NCBI RefSeq assembly: GCF_036014175.1
Contig: NZ_CP107917.1
Span: 2,480,001 to 2,544,000, forward strand
Length of the DNA: 64,000 bases
Source of the DNA: Streptomyces sp. NBC_00443
GTDB taxonomy: Bacteria > Actinomycetota > Actinomycetes > Streptomycetales > Streptomycetaceae
Reading direction: 5' to 3'
The notes beneath the pieces are model-generated. The model was not told the DNA's origin. It made no database searches and worked only from the letters and a program-made list of their open reading frames with translations. Shown here piece after piece: positions 24,827-32,987 of the stretch. Position 1 is the stretch's first letter. Every line of letters starts with the position of its first letter. A program made the translations under genes and the position numbers.

Positions 24827-26304
24827 CAGATATTGCTCCTGACGTACTGGGCCCACGCGGCCTGGAATTCACGCTCGTTCATGCCAACCGCCTGTTGCAG
24901 CTGCTGATCGAGTTGCGTGGGCGTCCGATAGTGGGCCACGACAAACTCGAAGAACGCTTCCTCGCCACCCTTCTCCGCGATGAAACGCATGGCCAGATAG
25001 CTCAGGGCGTAGTTCGCGCCGACCGAGCTGTACTCCACCTCGAAGTCCTGACCAGGCAATTGACCGCTGAACTCCTCGCCCGCCAGATCACGGCGCACCC
25101 GCTCCTCGCCTTGAGCGCGGTCGAACCGGTAGGAGACGTACTCCGCGAACCCCTCGACGACCCAGGCCCGAATGCTCGTTTTCTCATCGTTGCCGTAAGC
25201 ACCGGGGTCCTGCGGTTGAACAAGGGCGTGCGCGATCTCATGCCGAGAGATGTCTGCCACACCCGCCTGCCATGCCGATGACGTGAATCGGCTCGTCGAG
25301 GTGTCCATCTTGATGCGGGCACCGCCGTATTGGAGCTGATCTTCTCCACCGCTGTTACCGGCGTCGAAGGCAGGCATGGGTACGCTCTCTCCAGCGTCCC
25401 ACCCCAGGTCGTCGCCGTCGTTGTTGTACAGCTTGGTGTACGTCTTACGGTCCGGCTCAAGTACGACGAGAAAGCCTTCTGGGGTGTTCGAAACTGGAGA
25501 CGTATTCGTTCCCCACAGTTCGAGATCCTTCTTGGCACTTGCCTCGACGATAGGCGCGAAACGGTCGGCGTCGACGGCGTTCTTCCTGGCCGAGATTGTG
25601 ATCGTGTGCGCCTGGCGCTTTACATACATGTCGTCATAGAGGTCCCAAGGAGCCGGATAGTAGACCGCGTTGGCCAACGCGGCCGCACCCGGAGATCCCC
25701 CCACTTCGCTGATGCTTGCCTCCGCCGACTCGGACTCCTTCTCAACCGTCCAGCGATACCACTCTGAGACCGGTCGGACATCAACGCCCTTGATCTGATG
25801 CACGAAGGCGACATCCAGCGTCAGCTTCACATCGGAGCCCCACTCGTCCGAGCCGTCGCCCGTCTGCTTGAGGACCATGTACTTACTCTCCGCGAAAGGG
25901 ATCTTCCGTAGATTCTGGAAGATCTTGCGCTGCTTTTCCTTTGCCGCGCCGACGAAGGGTTCCAGGAACTCGTCCTCCTCGCCACCCTTCAAGGCGGCCG
26001 TCCGGCCGTTGAGCAACGTCTCGACCTCATCCGAGCTCATTATCTGCTGCTCTTCATCGCCGCCGCCCTGAGCACCGGGTAGCGAACCTCCGCCGGCAGC
26101 CTTGTACAGAGCCAACCCGCCGACTGCGAAGACGGCCACCACGGCCAGGACCAGCAGACCGATGACGACGCGCTTCAGCCCCTTGCCCCCGCCGGGGTTG
26201 CCAGGCGGGGGTGGCGGGGATGGCTGATGCCACCCTTGCTGCTGGACCGGTGCCCCGTACGGGCCGGGGTTCCCCGGCGCTCCCGGTGGCGTGGAATAGG
26301 ACAT
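24826..26304 (-). CDS. Membrane-anchored HExxH metalloprotease-like protein
   Basis: A 492-residue protein with a Pro/Gln-rich cytoplasmic tail (~1-44), one TM (RVVIGLLVLAVVAVFAVGGL) and an external region. Around residues 350-385 it has SRHEIAHALV and, about 30 residues on, WVVEGFAEYVSYRF. HExxH plus a downstream Glu is the gluzincin zinc-protease layout, with His, His and Glu as metal ligands and the first Glu as catalyst. The domain before it (STALLNGRTAALKGGEEDEF-like helices, then beta-strands) could position substrate. Coupled to the propeller gene by a one-base overlap. Substrate unknown; processing of exported T7SS proteins is a guess. Confidence 0.72.
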   Translation of the reverse strand: MSYSTPPGAPGNPGPYGAPVQQQGWHQPSPPPPPGNPGGGKGLKRVVIGLLVLAVVAVFAVGGLALYKAAGGGSLPGAQGGGDEEQQIMSSDEVETLLNGRTAALKGGEEDEFLEPFVGAAKEKQRKIFQNLRKIPFAESKYMVLKQTGDGSDEWGSDVKLTLDVAFVHQIKGVDVRPVSEWYRWTVEKESESAEASISEVGGSPGAAALANAVYYPAPWDLYDDMYVKRQAHTITISARKNAVDADRFAPIVEASAKKDLELWGTNTSPVSNTPEGFLVVLEPDRKTYTKLYNNDGDDLGWDAGESVPMPAFDAGNSGGEDQLQYGGARIKMDTSTSRFTSSAWQAGVADISRHEIAHALVQPQDPGAYGNDEKTSIRAWVVEGFAEYVSYRFDRAQGEERVRRDLAGEEFSGQLPGQDFEVEYSSVGANYALSYLAMRFIAEKGGEEAFFEFVVAHYRTPTQLDQQLQQAVGMNEREFQAAWAQYVRSNI

Positions 26305-27168
26305 GACAACCTTTCACACGGACTTCTGATGCGGGGCACGATGCGGTCCGGCCACACACGGCAGAGGACGGGTGACTCACCCAAGCCCTCGATGGACGAT
26401 GCGTGCAGGCTCTCTGAGTGGCATTCGCGCTGCCCCACTCATCCTCCCGCTAGGTCACACAACACCTTATGACCTTGACTTACGCGGCCCTTACCTGCGC
26501 CCATGGGGCTCCGGTGCAGAAAGTGTGATCAAAAGTTGCAAAGATCCGCGGTGCGAGTGCAGCGGCGCATCGTCGGCCCGCTGGCGGCGGGACTCCCTCA
26601 CGGTGCGGGCGATCTCGTCGCAGCCTTGGGTGGAGGCGCGAAACCCGGCCGGGCGACGTCAGTGCGCTGAGACACGTCCGGTTCCTTTCAGGCATTCAGA
26701 ACTGCTGCAGCTTGGCTCCAGGCGGAAGCAGGTCTTGGGGCGGACGGGGCGGCGTCGAGGTCGACGCGGACGACGTCCATGAGGCCGGCGTCGTCAAGCT
26801 CGTGCCGCCCGGCCTCGTGAAAGCGGCGCAGTGGATGATGGCGGCTTCGCGATCTCCCACAGCCCGTCCAGAACGATCCAACTGCCGGTACCGCCCCGTG
26901 CCCGGAACCGCGACGCCTCACTACGTAGCACACGGTCTAAGAGAGCTCCCTGGCCAGGTACTCGGTGAACGAACGCCCCGGCAGGTCCGTCGTGCTGGAA
27001 CTGAGGGAGAAGCGTGAATCTTTGTGCAGATGCGCTCCAGGCTCCCCGGACCTGCGGAGCCGCAGTCAGCGACTGGCAAAATCGACGATTCCGCTTAGCA
27101 CTCGCGAAACATAGGCGCAGAGCCGCAGGTTGACTGTGTGTCACGCCGTAACACTCAGGGGGGACCTT
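26305..27168. other. 864-bp gap without an intact gene
   Basis: Divergent intergenic region before the 27169 gene. Several short frames on the minus strand look like broken coding sequence (for example SRFRARGGTGSWIVLDGLWEI near 26850-26900 and HELDDAGLMDVVRVDLDAA near 26740-26800), but they are in different frames and lack starts. The region probably holds decayed genes plus the promoters of both flanking operons. Confidence 0.4.
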
Positions 27169-27492
27169 GTGTCAGACGGGTTCTACATCGGCCACTCCGC
27201 GCTCGAAAGATTGAGCGGGGCCCTCAAGAAGGAGGGCGATGAACTCGGGGAGCAGTTGGCCAAGTTCAAGCCGAAGACGGATGGCGAGGCCATCCACGAC
27301 GGCTTCGGGTTCCTGACGGAGTCAGAGGAAGTGACCACCGCGTACATCGATTTGGCCAACCACATGACCAAGGCGATCCAGGGGTTGCAGGAGCATCTGT
27401 ATGAGATGGCGGACAACCTCTCCGAGAACTCCCACAACACCGCAGCAGCCGAGCATGCCTTGGAGGATCTGTTCAAGGTGGAGAACGCGTGA
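27169..27492 (+). CDS. Small EspC/WXG100-like T7SS protein
   Basis: A 107-residue all-helical protein (GTG start right after AGGGGGG and a short spacer). Pattern: HSALERLSGALKKEGDELGE, a central helix with SEEVTTAYIDLANHMTKAI, and LQEHLYEMADNLSENSHNT. There is no WXG, but size, charge and the position before a larger WXG-domain gene fit the EspC/type VII secretion target group. Its stop overlaps the next start by four bases (GTGA). Confidence 0.65.
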   Translation: MSDGFYIGHSALERLSGALKKEGDELGEQLAKFKPKTDGEAIHDGFGFLTESEEVTTAYIDLANHMTKAIQGLQEHLYEMADNLSENSHNTAAAEHALEDLFKVENA

Positions 27493-28766
27493 GTGACGAG
27501 TCGGTCGCGGAGACCATTCACGAAGCCGGACTCGAGCTCTGGAACCCTGGTGGCGAGCCAGAGGTTCTGCGTGACGCGGCCAAGGCGTGGGGCACGATGG
27601 GCGATTCCCTCGACAAGTTCGTCGTCCACATGGAAAAGGTCGTTCGTGACGTTTGCGGCGACGAATGGCGGGGGCCGGCTGCCGATGCCTTCGTAAAGCA
27701 CTGGGAAGAGGTCAAGAAGTCCGTCGAGGACGCTCAACCGAGCTTCGACGAGGCCAAGAAGGGCCTGAACGAGGCGGCGGACAAGATCGAACAGATCAAC
27801 AGCGAGATCCATGCGATCTACGCGGAGATCGGTGTCACGATCGGCGTCTCCATCGCCACCTCCTTCATCACCCTCGGATTCTCCGCTGCCGCCGGCGCCG
27901 CGAACGCGGCCCGGCTTGCCGGGCAGGCGGCCACCGCTGCCGCGAGGCTCGGCAGGATCCTCGCCACGATTGCCCGTTGGTTCGAGAAGCTTCGGACTTT
28001 TGAGCACTCGAGCAAGTTTCTGCAGTACGGCGTTCGCTTCGGCAGTACTTTCGGCGGTCGGACCGCGATCGAGTTCGGCAACGGAGTGGCCACCAGCCTG
28101 ATCAGTGGCAAGGGCCCCGAGTGGGAGAACAACCTCGTCGGCGGGATGGCTGGGGCAGGCATGGGAAAGCTTGCCGATGCGGCTCTTGGCGGGAGGCTCG
28201 GGGGAGGGATCGGCGAGTCGATCGGCACAGCTGCTGCGGGTGGCGCGACAGGCAGCATGGTCGGGGATGCCGCCAATGCTTACGGCCCGTGGGCCGACAA
28301 GGACGACGAGTTCGACTGGTCGCAGTCGCTGATCGGGGCCGGAGCCGGAGCCGCCGGCGGGGGCGTCGGAGGCGGGATGACGCACGGTTCGGGCGCCGGG
28401 GAGGCGAGTAGCAACGGAGAGGGTGGTTCCGGTGTGGCAGCCGACGGGAACAGCGCAGCGGACGGCTCTTCCGGTGGCGCCGCCGGCACGGCTGGAACGG
28501 ACGGAGCTGCTGGAGCGAGCGAGGGTAACGGCGACCAAACGACGCCCGACACCGGAGCCGATGCTGAAGGGCTGACGCAGGAGCAGCAGAACGCACTTCG
28601 CGACGAGGCCACGAGCAGCCGAGCGGGCACGGAGTTCGGAGCCGCCGGAAACCGGCTGAAGGAGGCGGACAGCATCGAGGACGATCTGGCCGAAGGGCAG
28701 CAGAAGACGGCCCAGCAGCTCCGCGAACACGCAAAGAACACGAGTCTGGTGGATGACTTCGGATGA
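27489..28766 (+). CDS. WXG-domain T7SS substrate with glycine-rich tail
   Basis: A 425-residue protein translated from a GTG overlapping the previous stop. Residues 1-110 form a WXG100/PPE-type helical domain: LRDAAKAWGTMGDSLDKF, then DEWRGPAADAFVKHWEE (WRG turn). A hydrophobic helix (IGVTIGVSIATSFITLGFS) and Ala/Gly-rich stretches follow, with a Gly/Ser/Ala low-complexity part at ~310-370 and a charged helical end (EGQQKTAQQLREHAKNTSLV). No toxin motif is visible. It looks like an exported substrate paired with the small upstream protein. Confidence 0.7.
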   Translation: MSDESVAETIHEAGLELWNPGGEPEVLRDAAKAWGTMGDSLDKFVVHMEKVVRDVCGDEWRGPAADAFVKHWEEVKKSVEDAQPSFDEAKKGLNEAADKIEQINSEIHAIYAEIGVTIGVSIATSFITLGFSAAAGAANAARLAGQAATAAARLGRILATIARWFEKLRTFEHSSKFLQYGVRFGSTFGGRTAIEFGNGVATSLISGKGPEWENNLVGGMAGAGMGKLADAALGGRLGGGIGESIGTAAAGGATGSMVGDAANAYGPWADKDDEFDWSQSLIGAGAGAAGGGVGGGMTHGSGAGEASSNGEGGSGVAADGNSAADGSSGGAAGTAGTDGAAGASEGNGDQTTPDTGADAEGLTQEQQNALRDEATSSRAGTEFGAAGNRLKEADSIEDDLAEGQQKTAQQLREHAKNTSLVDDFG

Positions 28767-30199
28767 ACAGTTCAGACGGAACAAGGACAGGTGCCATGAA
28801 GGATGGCGAGGTAGGGACGCTCGGCACGGCCGTCATCCTGGGCAGGGTGACGGCGTGGGGGGCATGCCTCCTGATGACGGTGCTCCTGGCGTGCTGGCTC
28901 TTCATGGCGAAGTCCACTCTGCGTGACGCGCTGGTCCTGAGCAGTGCGGTCGTACTGGCTGCCCTTGCCCTCTCGGCATGGGCGTTGCGACGTGCGTCGG
29001 GCAACCCGGAGGCTGAGTCGGTCTATCGCGCCCTTGCCGCGCGCGCATCGACCGCAACCTCGCGGGGAGCCGGGGCCCTCCCCGCGAGGTTGCGGAGCGC
29101 CTCCGCCCTGATCAGTGGACAAGCCCTGTCCCTGTACGGCGGAGTCACGGCGCTGCTCCTCCCACTCGCCCTTGGGGTGGGCACTCCCACGCACACGGGC
29201 AAGGCGGCGGAGATCGCCTCTTCGGGGGCCGTTGTGCGGGTTTTGCAGGTCGAATCGGTACGGGATGTCGTCCGGGACCGGCACAAGAACGGCAGCACAT
29301 ATTTCTGCACCGTGACAGTCACGCTCCCTTCGGTCGACGGGGGCGGGAGCGGGGAAAGCGCAGAGTTCCGATCGGAATGGTCAGACCCCGCGGTGGTCGG
29401 CGGGAACGTCTATGTCGCCTACGCCCCCGAGCGACCCGAACTGGGAGCCGTGGGCGACGAGGACAGAGCCATAGTCGACCGTGAACTCTCGGGTCGCGCC
29501 ATGAGTAACTGGTGGACCTGGATTCTGGCCCTGGTGTGTCTGGCCGTCATCGGGATTTGCGCTGTCACCTACCCCATGAGTCGTAGGGACCAGCGCTTTC
29601 CGCGGCGGCTGCACGGAGACGAATGCGTGTTGCGGGCAAGCATTTCCGGGTACGACGGTCGTGGCGCAGGGAAGACACGTATCTCCCTGGACACGTCCAA
29701 CGGCCCCATGCAAATGCACGTCCATGGGAACAATGCCAGGTACGTGAACACAGCGGGGAACGCGGAAGGCCATCTGGCTTGGGCGCCTGGCAGCCATAAG
29801 CACGGAGGCCGGAAAGGCCCACATCGCACGGGCGCGGTCTTCATCAGCGACGCGGGCTGGTTCATCCCGGGTGGCCTCGCCCCGGAGTACGAAGAGCCCG
29901 CGCGTGCGGGGGCTGATCACCAGTTCGCTGTCGATTCGACTCGCGAGAGCCGACTGCTCGACCTCGACGGCGGTTGGCTTCTCAGCATTCCGAACCGCCT
30001 GATGAACGCCCTCCTGCTCTGGACGCTCTGCGTCGTAGCGCTCGCGCTTCCCCTTCCCTCGTCGGCCTGGCGCCTGTTCGTCGGGATTGCCGGCACGGTT
30101 GGTCTGCTGGTGTATGGCCTGTACGCAGTCGGGAGCCAAGACACGCCCTCGCAGAGTCAGGCGAGCAGCAGCTCGGGGGCCACGGGATCTACTGCCTGA
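28763..30199 (+). CDS. Polytopic membrane protein with DUF3592-like domain
   Basis: A 478-residue protein whose ATG overlaps the previous stop (ATGA); an internal ATG at 28797 has a better-placed AAGGA. TM segments: VTAWGACLLMTVLLACWLF, LVLSSAVVLAALALSAWAL, YGGVTALLLPLALGVG, WTWILALVCLAVIGICAVTY and two near the C-terminus. The external part after TM3 (VVRVLQVESVRDVVRD, YFCTVTVTLPSVDG, GGNVYVAYAPERPELG) resembles DUF3592. Third gene of the operon, perhaps handling the two upstream substrates. Function unknown. Confidence 0.65.
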   Translation: MNSSDGTRTGAMKDGEVGTLGTAVILGRVTAWGACLLMTVLLACWLFMAKSTLRDALVLSSAVVLAALALSAWALRRASGNPEAESVYRALAARASTATSRGAGALPARLRSASALISGQALSLYGGVTALLLPLALGVGTPTHTGKAAEIASSGAVVRVLQVESVRDVVRDRHKNGSTYFCTVTVTLPSVDGGGSGESAEFRSEWSDPAVVGGNVYVAYAPERPELGAVGDEDRAIVDRELSGRAMSNWWTWILALVCLAVIGICAVTYPMSRRDQRFPRRLHGDECVLRASISGYDGRGAGKTRISLDTSNGPMQMHVHGNNARYVNTAGNAEGHLAWAPGSHKHGGRKGPHRTGAVFISDAGWFIPGGLAPEYEEPARAGADHQFAVDSTRESRLLDLDGGWLLSIPNRLMNALLLWTLCVVALALPLPSSAWRLFVGIAGTVGLLVYGLYAVGSQDTPSQSQASSSSGATGSTA

Positions 30200-30209
30200 C
30201 GTCACCCAT

Positions 30210-30248
30210 CGCCTCGGCTTGAGATGTTGCTCCGCCCAAGCCGAGGCG
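30210..30248 (+). terminator. Hairpin terminator after the 27169-30199 operon
   Basis: A perfect 12-base stem (30210-30221 with 30237-30248) lies 11 bases after the stop codon. It ends the three-gene + strand operon. Confidence 0.7.
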
Positions 30249-30420
30249 GTGGACCCGGCATGCAGCCTGCCCAATGTCAGCAGCTTCGACACTCGCTGAA
30301 CAACGACTTCGACGCGTGACGGCCCGACCTGACCAACTGCGCCCTTCTCAACCTCGGCGGGACTGCTGACGCGGCGCGCACTGGTTGAGCCGGGCGGAGG
30401 CTCGGGGGCGGGATGCCTTC

Positions 30421-30591
30421 GTGCCCATCATGGTTGTCGGGATCTACGTGCCGTTGCTGCCCACGCGCGACCTGCGGGACGGCTCCTACCCCTATTCCTG
30501 GATCGAGGAGGGCGAGGACTTCCTGTCCAATCTCGGTGACCAGAGTGACGTCGAAGTCTTCGATGAGGGCGAGGAGGCCGGGAATATCTAA
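30421..30591 (+). CDS. Possible small protein or gene fragment
   Basis: A 56-codon frame with strong coding-type third positions: PIMVVGIYVPLLPTRDLRDG, then YPYSWIEEGEDFLSNLG and VEVFDEGEEAGN before the stop. The GTG at 30421 has GGGGGCGGGA upstream, but codons before it also look coding, so this may be the C-terminal piece of a truncated gene. No family recognised. Confidence 0.35.
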   Translation: MPIMVVGIYVPLLPTRDLRDGSYPYSWIEEGEDFLSNLGDQSDVEVFDEGEEAGNI

Positions 30592-30889
30592 GTCTTCTCT
30601 TCCTCACCGGCGCCAATGAGAGAAATCTCCTGACGGTGGCGTCATGTGTGGCCACTTCACCTGGGGGGGTCCGGCGGGCACCGTTGCGGTCAGTAACGAC
30701 GAGGCGGAGGAGTTCGGTCTGGGACGACGGATGGCGCTTCCGCTACCTGCGCTCCGAAGACCGGTGCGGAGCCTTCGCCCCTCGCTCAAGGCAGCCCAGC
30801 TGGCGCGGGAGCGGGCTCCGTGTGCCGTGACGAAGTGAAGCTCCTGATAGACGAGTTGTCGTTCAAGATCAACCTGTCCGCCAGGAGCT

Positions 30890-31190
30890 TCGCGTGCTTG
30901 TCAACGCATCGGGACCTGATCTGTACAGTCCAGCCCTACAGTTCCCTGCGAGGAGCTGACGGCACTGCGCCGTGAACGCGGAACACCGGGCCGTCGGCAC
31001 CGGCCGGCCCGGCAAACCGTGCTGGTCTTCGCGCTCCTGGACGGCCTTCCTAGGATCGACCACGCTTGAACGCGACAGCATGGGATGGGTCTGCGCGTGG
31101 GGCGAAACCTCCCTGATCGGCTTCGTCAACATCGTCCAGGACGGCAGCGTCCCAGCTTGCGCCACGCGACCCGCCACGACCAAGCCGACA
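30890..31190 (+). pseudogene. Decayed fragments, transposase-like and GNAT-like
   Basis: From about 30894 a frame reads VLVNASGPDLYSPALQF and, after a frame change, LRRERGTPGRRHRPARQ, recalling the N-terminus of IS5-group transposases. From about 31075 another reads SMGWVCAWGETSLIGFVNIV, typical of the central strands of a GNAT acetyltransferase. Both are short and broken. With the 30421 fragment they fill the ~990-base gap between 30200 and 31191, where no intact larger gene is seen. Confidence 0.4.
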
Positions 31191-31191
31191 G

Positions 31192-31464
31192 CTACTGGCT
31201 CTGATACGGCGGCTGTTGAGCATAGGGATTGGGGTGCTGCGGGGACTGTGTGGGAGGCACTGGGTACCCCTGGTTGGGAGGTGCAGTGGGATACGACTGT
31301 TGAGCGGTCGGATACATCGTCTGTTGGGGTGAGTAGACACCCTCGTGCTGCTGATAAGTTCCGTTCGCAGAATTGCGGCGGCTACGCAGCACGGCGAAGA
31401 CGATCGCGGCGCCAATTACGGCTCCAATGCCGACAACGCCAACTACGAGGACAAGGGCGCCCAT
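31192..31464 (-). CDS. Duplicated mycosin tail: TM plus Pro/Gln-rich tail
   Basis: A 90-residue protein from an ATG with GGAGGG ten bases upstream. It consists of a TM segment (LVLVVGVVGIGAVIGAAIVFAVL), RSRRN and a Pro/Gln/Tyr tail ending GYPVPPTQSPQHPNPYAQQP. The neighbouring mycosin at 31557 ends with the same layout (VVVIGILFVVLRNRRN, then GYPTPPGQSPQQPNPYAQQP). The gene is therefore a tandem copy of the mycosin 3' end that lacks the protease but kept a good translation start. It may be a free membrane-tail peptide. Confidence 0.72.
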   Translation of the reverse strand: MGALVLVVGVVGIGAVIGAAIVFAVLRSRRNSANGTYQQHEGVYSPQQTMYPTAQQSYPTAPPNQGYPVPPTQSPQHPNPYAQQPPYQSQ

Positions 31465-31556
31465 TAGGGAGAATCCCTCCTTGTTCTGGTTCTAGGTCAC
31501 TGCACAGCTTCAGCTCTGGTAGTTCGAGGTCGAAGCTCTCCCATGGGGATTCGCTC

Positions 31557-32915
31557 CTACTGCCCTTGGTGCGGAGGCTGTTGGGCGTAGGGGTTGGGCT
31601 GCTGCGGGGACTGTCCCGGAGGCGTGGGGTAGCCCTGGTTGGGAGCTGTGTTGGGGTACTGCTGGTAGCCCGTCGGGGGCTGGGGCGGGTTGCCCGTGCC
31701 GTGAGGCGGGCTTCCGCCGCCGGAGCCAGGGCCACGGCCACTGCCTCCATTGCGGCGGTTGCGGAGTACCACAAAGAGGATGCCAATGACCACCACGGCG
31801 GCCGCAATGCCGGCGATGAGGAGGAAGCTGCCCGAGGAGGACTTCTTCTTTTTCTTGGCCAGGCTTGTGCTGTCGTTGTCGTCGGATGCAGCGCCTGAGT
31901 TGGTGGACGTGGACGACGATGACTGGGCGAGGGGGCCCTTTTCGGGGCCCTTGGGGATGTTCATCGTCAGCGCCGAACCTGGGCGGGCAATTCCGTAGCC
32001 CAACTCGCTGTCGGGAGCCTTCTTACCTTCGTGCTGCAGGAAGGAGGCCGACTTGATCAGGCGGTTGATGACCTGGCCTGCGGTGAGGCCTGGGTACTTG
32101 GAACGGACCAAGGCTGCAATGGCTGAGACGTAGGCCGTGGCGTCGGAGGTGCCATCAGCCATGGCGTATCCGCCCGGGCTGGCAGGGTCCACTCGCGGAA
32201 TATCAACCCCGGGAGCGGCCAGGATCACGCCTTTACCAGAGTTCGAATTGCTCCAGAAGTCCAGATTCTTGTCGACAGCGGTTACAGCGACTACCCCGGG
32301 AAGCGCAGCTGGGTAATTCACTGTTCCAGCGTCATTGCCCGCGCCTGCCACGACCACGACATCATGCTGCTGAGCGTAGGCGATTGCCTTTGCACCCTTG
32401 GAACCGGGATATGCGGCGGTGTCGTTGAATGAGAGGTTGATGACCTCGGCACCTTGGTCTACCGCGTAGCGCACTCCATCTGGCCAATTGGTCGACATTT
32501 CATCGCCATTCGAAGCACGCACTGGAAGAATCTTGGCTTTCGGTGCGAGCCCCATTACGCCGACGGAGCTGCCTTGGCCATGTCCGTGACCAGCAATGAT
32601 ACTTGCCATGCCCGTGCCATGGCCATCAGTGTCCTTGTGAGCGTCGCCCCCATTGACATCCTTGCCTGGCAGGACTTGACCTGTCAGGTCTGGGTGCGTG
32701 GCATCCACGCCGGAGTCAACGACTGCAACCGTGACTCCTTCCCCCTGTGACGATTTCCAGACCCTCTCGGCGTCGAACACCGTCAGGGGCCATTGTTCGT
32801 CCCGGACAGAGTCTGCTGACGCAATTGGCGCCGACGTGAGGAGCAAGGCTCCCGTCAATGCCACGACACCTGTCGTGGACAGGACTCGCGTGAAACCCAA
32901 TTCCCTGCTCCTCAC
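31557..32915 (-). CDS. mycP: MycP-type subtilisin-like protease (mycosin), copy 2
   Basis: A 452-residue S8 serine protease of the T7SS mycosin type. A signal peptide (VLSTTGVVALTGALLLTSAPIASA) precedes the catalytic domain with Asp in VAVVDSGVDATHPDL, His in DTDGHGTGMASIIAG, the oxyanion Asn in VVVVAGAGNDAG and Ser in ADGTSDATAYVSAIAAL. A Ser-rich stalk, a Lys run, one TM and a Pro/Gln-rich tail close the protein. Mycosins stabilise the ESX complex and cleave some substrates. The GTG at 32915 has no clear ribosome binding site; a TTG at 32900 is possible. Sequence differs clearly from the 34975 mycosin. Confidence 0.88.
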   Translation of the reverse strand: MRSRELGFTRVLSTTGVVALTGALLLTSAPIASADSVRDEQWPLTVFDAERVWKSSQGEGVTVAVVDSGVDATHPDLTGQVLPGKDVNGGDAHKDTDGHGTGMASIIAGHGHGQGSSVGVMGLAPKAKILPVRASNGDEMSTNWPDGVRYAVDQGAEVINLSFNDTAAYPGSKGAKAIAYAQQHDVVVVAGAGNDAGTVNYPAALPGVVAVTAVDKNLDFWSNSNSGKGVILAAPGVDIPRVDPASPGGYAMADGTSDATAYVSAIAALVRSKYPGLTAGQVINRLIKSASFLQHEGKKAPDSELGYGIARPGSALTMNIPKGPEKGPLAQSSSSTSTNSGAASDDNDSTSLAKKKKKSSSGSFLLIAGIAAAVVVIGILFVVLRNRRNGGSGRGPGSGGGSPPHGTGNPPQPPTGYQQYPNTAPNQGYPTPPGQSPQQPNPYAQQPPHQGQ

Positions 32916-32987
32916 TCGGCGATGGCTGGGTGCGCCAGCCGTTATACATGGGCAGACGACAACCTTCCGTCCAGCCCACTTACATGC

